This document shows positions 20,624-29,949 of a stretch of 29,978 nt of DNA, in pieces; within the stretch, counting starts at the first letter, position 1; each line of letters opens with the position of its first letter. Below the pieces are notes generated by a model that was given only the letters and a program-made list of their open reading frames with translations, had not been told where the DNA came from and ran no database searches. Source of the DNA: Acanthamoeba castellanii str. Neff (lineage: Eukaryota > Discosea > Longamoebia > Acanthamoebidae); NCBI RefSeq assembly GCF_000313135.1, contig NW_004457616.1:37676-67653 (forward strand), written 5' to 3'. The translations under genes and the position numbers were made by a program.

Positions 20624-23600
20624 ATGGATTGGTGGTCGGTGAAGTTGAACGACATCGGCAACCTCCTGTGGGGCGACGCGCCCACGCAGGGGGGCGGCCC
20701 CCTTTCGCCCCGCGCGTCTACCCGCGGACCACCGGCCCAGCCTGTGACTTCATCCACCCCCGCCCCCTCTTCATCTTCATCATCTTCATCTTCATCTTCT
20801 TCCTCCAAACTGAGTACTCCTCCCGCGTCCCCGCGAGGCACTCCTTCCTCTTCTTCTTCGTCGTCCACCCCTCCATCCTTGTCATCTTCGTCATCTTCGT
20901 CGGCAGCCGCAGATGATTTCAAGGCCGCTACGCCGGCCGGGGAGGACGTGCCCAGGCGGCGGTGGACGTCGCGCCCCAAGCTCAAGTCGCTCAACGATAT
21001 CGAACAGAAGTACCACTCCATGGGCCACCGCCAGCAGCTCCAGCAGCGCGGCCCCTCGGCCAAGGACCTCGACGTCACCGTCTCCTCCGACGCCTCCTCG
21101 TACGTTTCTCTTTCATGACACACAACACTAACCGCACACGCACATATCGCACACACTAACCGCACGCACACGCACGCACACGCACGCACACGCAATCTAG
21201 GCAAGGGAAGCATCGCACGACGCTGGGCGCTAGCGAGATCGAGGGAACGTTCATACAGGGAGGAAGCGGCGGTGGCGGCATCGGAGGTGCGAGCGGCGCT
21301 GGCGGAGAGACTGAGGAGTCATCGTCGACGAAGCTGCACTTCCTCTTTCTGCACGCGTGCGAGGAGGGCGACGTGGAGCACGTCCACACGCTTCTGTCCA
21401 TGTTCGGCGGGAAGGAGCTGGACGTCAACGTGCGCAAGGCCATCGCCTCGCCTGAGGACGCCGCGCAGCAGGACGATGACGATGCCGCCGCCGGCGAGAG
21501 CGACGGCATTCGGCGGCAGCAACACTTCAACACCTTCAACATCAGCACCAGGGTGCGTGTGTGCGATGTGTGCGGTGTGGGCGGTGTGGGCGGTGCGTGG
21601 TAGGTGGCTTGGCTGACTGGGCGCATGGTTGTGGCAGAGAACGACGAGCGACGACTTCAAGGTGGGCGAGGTGACGGGCCTGTTCTTGGCCTCCATCAGT
21701 GAAAACGAGGACGGAGGCGAAGAAATCGTTTTCCTGCTCAAGGAGAACGGGTACACCATCCTTTCATTTTTTTGAGCTTTAGCTTGCACTGTGAATCGCT
21801 TCGCTGACTCTCATTTCGATCGCGCCCACCAGTGCCGAGGTGGATGTGCCGCTGCAGCCCGAAGGCTACACTCCTCTCTTCATCGCCGTAATGCGAGGCA
21901 AAGAGCGCATGGTCAGGTACGTACCGATCACAACGCTGGCTCGTTTAACTCCGATAGATAGACTTCGCGCTCACGTCTCCCTGCCCTGGCCGCTCTGCGA
22001 CAGAGTGCTGCTGGAGAACGGGGCAGCGGCAGACAAGAAGGTCGGCGGGTCCACGCCGTTCTTCCTCGGAGCTAAAATCGGCGTCGGCCGGCCCATCCTG
22101 CGCATCCTCCTCAAGTTCTGCCCGTCGCTGGTCCACGTGCCTCACGACGACGGCCGGACGCCGATCTTCGTCGCTGCCATGTGCGGTCACAGGTGCGTCT
22201 GTTTGCTCGGAGCTAAACTCGCAGCAGTTCTAACTCCGAATGCTGTGCAGGGATGCGGTGGAGGTATGCATCGATGCCGGCGCGCAGGTGAATGAGCCCG
22301 TGGACGGACTCACGCCCCTCCTGATCGCCTGCTACAAGGGCCACGTCAGCGTCGTCGAGCGACTGCTCGAGACCGGCCAAGCCGACGTCAACATGTGCGC
22401 GCTCGACGGCACCACGCCCCTCTTCATCGCCGCCCATCGGTGCGTCGTGCCTTCATTTATTTTTCTCAACAGCCCGCTGTTTTTCTCACTCTTTGGATGG
22501 TGCTGACTTGTTGGCTTTGACGCGCAGCGGCCGCACGAACCTGGTGCAGCTGCTGCTGGCCAAGAACGCCAAAGTCAACCTGCAGCACAACGACGGCCGC
22601 ACTCCGCTCTTCGTGGCCGCCCAGGTACGCTCTTCTGTGTCGTGTGCGTGTACGTGTACGTGTACGTGTGTGCGATGATGTGTGCAGTGGTGATGTGTAC
22701 GTGTGTGCGGTGATGACACGATCAAGCTCACACTCGGTTTGTGTCACCGAAAAGTTCGGTCACGCCGAGGTGGTGGAGCTGCTGATTGCCTACGGTGCGG
22801 ACGTGAACCACACGCTGCCCGACGGCTACACAACGCCGCTCTACGTCGCCACGCTCGAGGGCCACACCGAAGTGATGGACCTCCTGCTCGGGGCCGGTGC
22901 CATCGTGAGTGTGGACGAAGACGAGCTGCTCGAATACCCCGAGGAGCAGGTGCAGGTGCAGCAGCCCAAGAAGGGCGCCCTCAAGAAGGCCACCTCAGCT
23001 CGCAGCTTTGGCAAGGTATCTTATTACCGCACACGTAGCGCATCACCACCGCTCGCACGTCGCACACGCACACACCGCACACGCGCGGCACAACGCGCGA
23101 TTGATGGGAGCGGTGTTCGCGAACAGTCGAAGGTGGAAAAGGCGCGCGAGGCGTCGATCGAGATCTCGGGTCCCACCAACTTCAAGAAGCTCTCCGCCAC
23201 GGGTCCGGCCTCGGCCCAGCAGGAGGTCTCCAAGGTGGTCGTCCAAATCGAAGAGGTACAGAAGAGCCAAAGCTAATCATTAAGTGCCTGCCTTAGTCGC
23301 TCACCTTTTTCTTTTTCTTTTTCTTTTTCTTTCTCTGTTGTTCTGTTTCTCTTTTCTTACAGACGCGTAAGCGACGCATCAAGGCCTTCATTCGCGCCGA
23401 CTTGGTACTTTTTTTTTTACCGCGCCTGGCGTGCGGGTGGTTGGAATGGCCAGGGACTCACCAGTGCTCCTGCACAGACCTTCAAGAGCCTCATGGAGCG
23501 AGGCAAGGCGGCGAGCGCCTCGCCCGAAGACGCCCAGCGCGTGCAAAGTACCCTCTCCCCCCTTTCGGCTACGTCGACGCGTAGCGTGTCGTCGTGTGTG

Positions 23601-25741
23601 TGTGCGGTGGCGCATGTGTGCGTGTCGTCGTGTGCGTGTGCGGTGGCGCATGTGTGCGTCGGATTCCAGGGTTGATGGTGGTCTTCCGTGCGTGATTGTA
23701 GCGCTCTACTCGAAGTACCGGGACATCTACCTGCCCATTCTGCACCCGGCCGTGGAGAAGCCCATCCAGCTGGACCCCAAGGACGTGCGCGCCGACGCCG
23801 ACTGGGCCGAGGAGGAGGGCGTCAAGCGCGCCTACACCGAGGCCCAGCGCCTCCGGTCCGTCCCGCCCGGGCCACCCTCTTGCCCCCAACGCAAGCCACA
23901 ATTTTAACTCCGAGCGCTGCGTCGATACAGTGAGGAGATGCGTCCGTTGCACGAGATCAGGGCGCTGCTGACCCACGAGCACCGACCCGTGCTGGGCACT
24001 CTCATTTCTGGTAAAGACGCGTCTCTTCGTTCTTTTTTCCATCGTACCTATAATTCATCGCCGTATGTGTATCTTTTAGCTCCGGTGACGTTCAGATCAA
24101 AGTCGCCCGATGAGCTGCTTCGCCTGTTTAAGGACCAACAGACCGTGGACCACTGGCGTCGGGTCATCGAAGCCATCCACCCCCTGCCCGCCCCCGCCGT
24201 ACCTGCTCCCTTCCCGGTTGCCCCTGTCGTTCATTTACTGACGTGAGGGTGACGCTGCGTGCCGGGCTGTGCGTGCGTGCCGTGTGGGTGGGTGTGTGTG
24301 TGTGTGGTGTGTCGTGCGTGTGGTGCGTGTGTGTGTGCCGTGTGTGCCGTGTTTCACAGATCACGCCTCCGAGCGGAAGCAGGATTTTGCCGCCGAGGCC
24401 GCAGGCGCCGCCGCCCTCCCCGGAGGAGCTCGCCCGCATGAAGCAGGAGGTGCAGGAGGAGGTACCTCCCCCCTCCCTCTCTCTCATTCTCTCTTTCACA
24501 TCATTAGTCGACTATTCGTTGACAGACTCTCTTCTTCATGGGATGAACAGCTGGCGCGGCTGGACGAGAAGGAGAAGGAGGTGAGGAAGCAGCAGCAGAA
24601 CGTGGTCGACTTTGGCGCCTTCTGCGAGGAAGTGGTCAAGCGCGCCACCAACTACTTCAACATCGAGCGCCTCGTCACCACGCACCGCAAGCTCGCCCAG
24701 GGTACGTTGCCCCTTGGCAAGGGGCGGTCGTGGTGGTGGTACTCAAAAGCCGTCTGGTCGGTGGTGTGGCGATAGACAAGAGACAGGAGCTGGTCAAGGC
24801 GGTTCACCAGGAGCTCGAGGAGGAGCTGCAGATGAAGAAGAAGAGGATCGTCGAAGAGGCCGAACGTCAGAAGCGCGAGGAGGAGGAAGCCGCAGCCGCC
24901 GCGCTCGATTCTACATTCGTGCCTCCTCCGCCGCCCTCCGTGCAGTCTTCGCCTCGCGCGGGGCCACCGCTCCCGCCGCCCCGTAGCTCGCGCGCCCCGC
25001 TGCCCGGTACCCTCGCCAACTGTCATTTTTAGTTCCGAGCCGCTGGGTTTTTAGCTCCGAACACTGACGCCCGTGTGCGTCGACGAGCAGAGAGGCTGGC
25101 CGAACAGCAGCACAATTCTGATAACAGGTACGGCGATGCCGAAGAGGAGGAGGAACAGCAGCAAGACTCGAGGAGCAAGCGACAGTCCGTCTGGGTGCCG
25201 GGCGGCGCCAGGCAGCGTCAGCGACGAAGGTACGCAAAGACTCACTCACCATCTCGCACAACATCCGATCAGCATCTCATTTGTGCGTGTCGTGTCGTGC
25301 GTGTCGTGTCGTGTGTTCATCGTGTGTGACGATTGTGTCGTGTTCAGTATAATGACGAGGATGATGATGAGGCGGAGCATCCAACTGACGAACGTGCCTG
25401 GCACGCCGCCCTTCACCACCGCCAACCCGCCGCCGATGTGGTCCCGCATGCCGTCCCTCGGCTCCAACCGCACCGCCACGTCCCATAACCCCGAAGACCC
25501 CGCGTCGGCCGACGTCGAGCAGCAGCCAGCGCCCTCCGACGACAACGCCGGCTACCACTACGGCGACGAGCAGCAGTCGCAGGAGCAGGAGCAGCAACAC
25601 GAACACGGAGCCGAGTACCCGGAAGAGGAGGTGGAGCAGGTGGAGGCCTATCCCGAGTACGACCCGGAGACGGAGTACGCCTACCACTACGACGATGAGG
25701 CGTTCGAGGACGTGGACCTCAAGGAAGCCGAGCTCTGGTGA
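20624..25741 (+). CDS. Ankyrin-repeat, coiled-coil, proline-rich protein
   Basis: Probable cytoplasmic scaffold; function unknown. Nineteen exons: 20624-21099, 21201-21552, 21638-21750, 21833-21916, 22004-22192, 22251-22439, 22528-22624, 22755-23015, 23127-23255, 23363-23404, 23478-23547, 23702-23855, 23931-24010, 24080-24198, 24360-24461, 24551-24701, 24776-25006, 25091-25229, 25348-25741. They sum to 1124 codons (1123 aa), in phase throughout, which argues for one gene rather than two. The N-terminus (MDWWSVKLNDIGNLLWGD) leads into Ser-rich sequence. Seven ankyrin repeats follow at about 314-575 (for example GYTPLFIAVMRGKERMV, DGRTPIFVAAMCGHR, DGTTPLFIAAHRGRTNLVQ, GHTEVMDLLLGAGA). At ~597-611 there is a CRIB-like ISGPTNFKKLSATG lacking both consensus histidines. 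Then come a helical region without a recognised family (YRDIYLPILHPAVEKP), a Pro-rich linker (PPRPQAPPPSP), a long Glu/Lys coiled coil (~820-910), polyproline (VPPPPPS, PPLPPPR), and an acidic Tyr-rich C-terminus ending LKEAELW. Confidence 0.84.
21166..21194 (+). repeat. (CGCACA)-type tandem repeat in an intron
   Basis: Repeated CGCACGCACA units in the first intron (21100-21200) of the ankyrin gene, just upstream of its acceptor. Confidence 0.88.
22004..22439 (+). repeat. Pair of equal 189-nt ankyrin exons
   Basis: Exons 22004-22192 and 22251-22439 of the ankyrin gene are each exactly 189 nt. Both begin and end in the same phase (donor after the second codon base), and each encodes two ankyrin repeats. 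The protein sequences have diverged to ordinary ankyrin similarity. Confidence 0.75.
23305..23333 (+). repeat. (CTTTTT)n tract in an intron
   Basis: Four to five CTTTTT units in intron 23256-23362 of the ankyrin gene; probably also serves as the polypyrimidine tract. Confidence 0.9.
24290..24352 (+). repeat. GTGTGTG/GTGCGTG-rich imperfect repeat in an intron
   Basis: G/T-rich simple sequence within intron 24199-24359 of the ankyrin gene. Its open frame is not supported as coding because the flanking exons join in phase without it. Confidence 0.85.
25281..25318 (+). repeat. (GTGTC)n-type imperfect pentanucleotide repeat in an intron
   Basis: GTGCGTGTCGTGTCG units in the last intron (25230-25347) of the ankyrin gene. 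The unit is the same pentamer, on the opposite strand, as the (CACGA)11 repeat at 27651-27705. Confidence 0.85.
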
Positions 25742-25957
25742 TGTTTCTCGCATTGAAGAGGAGGTCATAATCGATTTTTTGTGAGCGGGCGTTGGCTACA
25801 CGGCCGAGTTTATGTACAATGCCTGGTGTGGGCGGGGCGTGGGTGGTCACCACCACGCGCGGTAGTGCTGGGGGCGATGGCCGTGATGTTGCTGGGGCAG
25901 TTCGTCGCGTTGAAGGGCCGCACGCCGACCACATTCCCTAAACAGCAGCCGGCGCCG
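25742..25957. other. Spacer between convergent genes
   Basis: The 216 bases lie between the stop of the plus-strand ankyrin gene and the stop of the minus-strand CAP gene, so this region must hold two facing 3' ends. I see no further gene. Confidence 0.5.
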
Positions 25958-26791
25958 TCAGCTCATGGCTATGGGTGAGAGAGGAGCGGGGAAGGTACCG
26001 GGAGGGGTGTAGTTGCACACGTAGAAGGTCCAGTTGGGGAACTGCTCGCCCAACGGGCTGTTCTCTCGGCAGTAGGCCATGCCACAGCCCACCGCCCGCG
26101 TCGTGTTCCACACCACCTGCAGGCCCCACAGCAGCGTAGCCAGTTGGGGTCTTATTTCCAACAGTGACTTAGAGAGACTTAGAGCCAGTTCCTGCTCACC
26201 TGCGTGTAGTGGCCGCAGGTGGCGTTGGGCCGGCACTGGTTGGTGGTGCAGTTGTAGTCCTCCCCCTCCTCCCCCCAGACACGCACGGCATCAGGAGCCG
26301 ACAGGTGCTCTGAACAGCCCACCACGCTCTCGCCGCATTAGCTCAACTTTGCTGTGTGGGTCGGTGCGGTGGGTGGTGACACGCACCGTCGGAGCCGGCG
26401 GCGATGTTCTCCCCGTAGAGGGTGTTGTTGGGGTTGTGGGCATAGGTGCAGCGGTTCGCGTAGGCCTGGGCAAAGGCTGCAGCTTCCGCGCTCCAGTTGA
26501 GCGGGCGCAGGTTGACAGCCCTTTGTTGCAACAAAGCAGTCACCGTCACGTGAGTAGTTCATCAAAGGGGATCTCTGCGGAGGAGTGGAGGGCATACGCG
26601 CGGTAGCAGTTGTGAGTGGCCAGCACAACTTCGATGTCGGCCGAGGTGAGGTTACCCCTGGTGGTGGTGGTCAAGTTCTGGCGTGGGACTAGCCCCCAGG
26701 CAGGCGCCGGGCCACTACCCAGCGACACCAAAACCACCGCCAAGTTGAGCAGCAGTAGCAATGTTAGGCTAGTTTTGTTGTTCAGCATCAA
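25958..26791 (-). CDS. Secreted CAP-domain (CRISP/PR-1/SCP) protein
   Basis: Extracellular or vacuolar CAP-superfamily protein of 198 aa; such proteins bind sterols, lipids or partners, but the role here is unknown. Minus-strand exons 26791-26598, 26520-26387, 26309-26200 and 26116-25958 sum to 199 codons; two of the introns are 77 nt. Residues 1-33 are a signal peptide with a Leu-rich core (LTLLLLLNLAVVLVSL). The CAP fold follows: HNCYRAAVNLRPLNWS (60-75, split by intron 1), FAQAYANRC (81-89), YGENIA (100-105), DAVRVW (116-121), CAP1 GHYTQVVW (142-149) and CAP2 YVCNYTPPG (178-186). The metal-site tetrad appears intact: H60, E102, E123 or E124, and H143. Eight Cys after the signal peptide could give four disulphides. 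There are nine NxS/T sequons in the mature part. The small size and missing C-terminal extension make it PR-1/SCP-like rather than a venom-type CRISP. It lies downstream of, and on the same strand as, the FYVE gene. Confidence 0.94.
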
Positions 26792-27008
26792 GCTTGGAGT
26801 GGAGAGTGATCACAAGCGGATCACCCGCAAGCTTTGTTTGATGGCAAAGGACCGACAGAGGACTTTTCCTGCGAGGGGTCGGTGAGCCCGACGACAAGGC
26901 GAAGGCATTCCGGCGGAACCGCTGAAGAAGACGAGAGACAGGCGTTGAAGTCGAAGAATGAGGGATCAACATGTGGAATGTTAGTGTACAGAGGGGTGGA
27001 GGGATGCA
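26792..27008. other. Spacer between FYVE gene and CAP gene
   Basis: The 217 bases between the FYVE gene stop and the CAP start on the minus strand should contain the 3' signal of the first and the promoter of the second. Short ORFs cross it, without domains. No RNA gene is seen. Confidence 0.45.
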
Positions 27009-29949
27009 TCAGCCTCGCAGCAGGCTGTCGGTGGGAAGGGATTGGGAGATGAGCGAAGAAGAAGACGAAGACGAAGAAGACGAAGAAAGAAGAGAAGAAG
27101 AAGGGGTGGGAGGTGAAGAAGAGGCAGAGGAAGAAGAAGATGATGACGATGATGATGATGAAGAGGAGTTGAGCGAGTGGGAAGCGGGTGACCACTTGGC
27201 GTAGCAGTCGTCGCACACGCGGGAGGCCTTGCCGCCGGACACACCCGGCAGGACCGTGCGGTGGGCCGAGCATCCGCTGCACAGGAATCGCTCGCACGCC
27301 CTTTCCACCCAACCACCCATCAGAAAACGAAGACATAAGAACGAAAGCGAAAATGAACGCGAAAGCGGGCGGGGGGGCGCACTTGCAGCGGTGCCTCCTC
27401 TTGGCGCGGGAGAACGACGCGGCGCACACGGCGCACTGTGGCACGGCGAGCTCGCTGGGGACCTCCCAATGATCTCGGGAGACCCGACTCGACACTGTGA
27501 TCGAGTGTGAGCTGCCGACAAAGCTGTGAACCACCCACCTGTCGGGGGGCACGAACCTTGAGAGCCGGCTTTGCCTTTGGCCTCCTTAGCGTAGACCTCC
27601 TGTTCCCTCTTCATGCCTATCGCACTTCGTGTGCGGACAAGCCTACGCACCACGACACGACACGACACGACACGACACGACACGACACGACACGACACGA
27701 CACGACACACGCACAACACACATGAAGAGACTTAGAACAGGCCCCCCAAAAAAATGGAGCAAAGCGCGAAACGGAATGCGGTACCTGGGTTTTCGGTCGC
27801 TCTTGGGGCTGATCGCGTCGGCCCTCTCCCAATCGCCGATGGTCGCCTTCCTCCGTATTTGCCGCCTGTCGGCTTCGGCTTCGGTCTCGACCCCGACGAC
27901 AACGACCGGGTCGGCCTTCTGCAGCTCACCGCCGCCTCTTCTGTTGTTGGCGCTGTCGACGGAAAACGACAGAAGTGGCTGCCGGTGAGGCTTTGTCTCC
28001 TCGGCCTCCTTCTTCCCGCTCTTCCTCCGCTCCTTCTTCTGCTGCTTCTTCGCCTTGGTGGTAGCGCTCGGCGGCGGGACGTCTTCGGCCTCCTTGCCCT
28101 TCGCTCTTCGCCTCAGCGTCCGTCGCACCTTGCCGCTTTTCGCTTTCCTCTCTTTCTTTTCGTCCGATTCGTGCTTCGTTCTTTTGCCGCTGCCGTCGTC
28201 CTTCGTTCTTTCGTCGCCGCCGCCCGTTTCATCGGAGTTAGATACCGGCGCCGGCGCTGGCGCGGAGGTGGTGCTCTGCTGAACCTGCTTGAGCTGCGCC
28301 CACTCCTTGGTGTGCTGTTCGATCTTCTTCTCCATCTCGTCGAGGTTGATAGGCAGCAGGGCCGGCGATGAGATGCATCGGGCGGCCGTCACCGAGTCCG
28401 ACGGCGGCGGACCGAAGAGCGGCGCGAAGGAGTCGGACGGCGGCCGCGCGGCAGCAGACGAGAGGAAGATGGCCGAGCCCGAGGCTGAGTCGGACGACGG
28501 GTGGATCGACGCGCGGGGCGAGGCGACCTGCAGGAACGGGTAGGCCGCCCGCAGCTTGGTGGAGGGAGTGCGCGTGAGGAATGTCGATTTGTGGGGTGCC
28601 ATGCGGAGCTGGGGCCGCAGGTCGGGCGACCCCGGCGGTAGCAGCTGCACGTCCACATCGCCCATCTCGCCGAGGTCGTGCACCAGACCTTGCGAGAGAA
28701 TATGATGAGAATTCATCGCACACGATGCACACGATGCACACGCACGCACACGACACACGACACACGCACACAACACTCAGGGGAAGGTACCCTCGGGGGT
28801 CCAGGGAGTGGCCAGGCTCGGGCGAGGGGCGCGACCAGCGGGACGAGGACCGCGCGCCGACATGACCGGCTTGGGGTGAGGAGGAGCCGATGACGCCGGC
28901 CTCGTCTCCGCGTTGTCTTCCGAGCCCTCTTTCGTGTCATCGCCGTCGCCAAGCGCCTTCCCATTGTCGCACGGCAAAGCCGAGGCGCCATCACCACGCG
29001 GCGAAGTCGGTCCAACGTCGCGCGGCGAAGCCAGGGCGCCACCTCCACGCGGCGGCATCGGTCCAACGTCGCCACGCGGTGAAGTCAGGGCGTGGTCACC
29101 ACCACGCGGCGATGTTGGGTCGATGTCGCTGTCGCGCGGCGAAGTCGGGGTACTGCTGGCATTGTCGCGCGGCGGAGACGGGCCGTCATTGCAGGACTGC
29201 CGCGTCCTGTGCGACGCCGACAGGCTGAGCCGCTCGATCGGCGCGCCATCGGCCCGCGGCGACTTGGCCTTGATGTGGGCACATTCGTCGTCGACGAGTG
29301 ACCCTTGTGCGTCGGTGCCACTCGCCCCTGCGGCCCTGTGGGGCAGGACCAGGCCCTCCCACACCGTCGGCGGCGGCTTGATCTGTTCGCTCGCCTCCAG
29401 AAGCGCGCGGTGGTGCTCCAGAGGCCCAACATCCGAACTCTGCTGCTCTCCGCTCGCGCTTCGTTCTTCCTCCGCGCCCTTGGCTTCGTTCTCCGCTTCT
29501 TCCGCTGCGGGTGCTAGTGGTGGTGTGGAAATGGCGGTGGCCGAGGCCGAGGCCGAGGCCGACACGGGAACTCGCTGTCTGGCGTCGGCGATGGCCAGCT
29601 GCACGAAGGCGATCGCGCCAGCACCGGTCCACACCTCCTTTTGTCGCAACCGGCCGCACAACACGCCTTCCAATTCGTCCAACAGCAGCTGCACCAGGAC
29701 ATTATTAGTGCAATTTTTAGGTGTGTAATATAAATATTATAATAATATATTACACACCTATTTAATGGCCTATATATCTATATTATGCCATTAAAAAAGG
29801 AGGTGGAAAGCTGCAACCCACTGCAATGATTTGGAGCCCCAAGGGAGTTGGCCGCGGCACTAAAACAAGAACAGGACCGAAAATCCTGTAGGCAAAGAGC
29901 GAAAACGAAGAACTGACGAGGAGCGTACATGAACGGCGGCGGCGTCCAT
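27009..29949 (-). CDS. Low-complexity protein with C-terminal FYVE-type zinc finger
   Basis: Probably a membrane-associated protein targeted to PtdIns3P endosomes through its FYVE domain (family knowledge); partners unknown. Minus-strand exons 29949-29929, 29688-28791, 28688-27785, 27642-27557, 27494-27383 and 27300-27009 sum to 771 codons (770 aa). The first exon (MDAAAVH) is the least certain, but its phase fits the acceptor before LLLDELEGVLCGRL. Residues ~180-245 contain an SPRG/PPRG repeat tract. The middle is very basic (KRTKHESDEKKERKAKSGK, RKKSGKKEAEETK) around residues 400-520. The FYVE finger (~640-710) spans an intron and has all eight Cys: QCAVC, CKAC, CSGC and CDDC. Its basic patch reads KRRHRCKAC where the consensus is RRHHCRxC, followed by a normal RVCDDC. 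The WxxD element is WEVP, without the Asp, so lipid binding may be altered. Two long poly-Ser runs precede the stop. Confidence 0.84.
27651..27705 (+). repeat. (CACGA)11 pentanucleotide tandem repeat
   Basis: Eleven perfect copies of CACGA (TCGTG on the minus strand). They lie in the intron 27784-27643 of the minus-strand FYVE gene, ending about 8 bases before its 3' splice site. Read through, the repeat would encode a Val-Ser-Cys-Arg pattern, but the splice phases on both sides argue it is intronic. Confidence 0.95.
28975..29170 (-). repeat. Degenerate coding minisatellite (SPRG/PPRG repeats)
   Basis: Imperfect repeats built on a CCACGCGGCGAAGTCGG-like core on the plus strand, spaced about 24-27 bases. 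On the minus strand they encode SPRG, PPRG and SPRD motifs separated by short variable linkers within the FYVE-protein exon. Length changes would stay mostly in frame. Confidence 0.8.
29718..29760. repeat. AT-rich hairpin 1: perfect 15-bp inverted repeat
   Basis: TAGGTGTGTAATATA (29718-29732) and its exact reverse complement TATATTACACACCTA (29746-29760) are separated by a 13-base AT loop. On the modelled minus-strand transcript it lies in intron 1 of the FYVE gene. It could be a small foldback or MITE-like element, a replication or transcription structure, or chance AT sequence; a 15-bp perfect stem makes chance unlikely. Confidence 0.95.
29761..29795. repeat. AT-rich hairpin 2: 9-bp inverted repeat adjacent to hairpin 1
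   Basis: TTTAATGGC (29761-29769) pairs exactly with GCCATTAAA (29787-29795) around a 17-base AT-rich loop. It starts on the base after hairpin 1 ends, so the two form one 78-base structured, strongly AT-rich island in a GC-rich region. Confidence 0.93.

Noticed and set aside
22065..22078. CTCGGAGCTAAA inside an ankyrin coding exon, resembling the inverted intronic CCGA motif
   Set aside because: It encodes LGAK in a conserved ankyrin position, so the match may be chance; not counted among the intronic copies.
26521..26549. A very short 29-nt intron in the CAP gene after ELLT
   Set aside because: A 77-nt intron (26597-26521) also keeps the frame and restores the canonical PR-1 sequence HNCYRAAVNLRPLNWS, so the longer intron is used.
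26971..27204. Strongly acidic plus-strand ORF (EEDE runs)
   Set aside because: It is the complement of the poly-Ser coding tracts at the end of the FYVE gene.
27643..27719. Val-Ser-Cys-Arg repeat peptide from the pentanucleotide tract
   Set aside because: Exons on both sides join in phase (KPR to LVRTR) when the tract is removed as an intron, so it is not treated as coding.
27754..28371. 205-codon plus-strand ORF opposite the FYVE gene
   Set aside because: Leu/Arg/Phe-rich shadow of the Lys/Glu/Arg-rich exon on the minus strand.
28913..29728. 271-codon plus-strand ORF with PRGEVGPTS-like repeats
   Set aside because: Both strands of the minisatellite read open. The minus-strand reading joins to flanking exons in phase and leads to the FYVE domain, so it is preferred.
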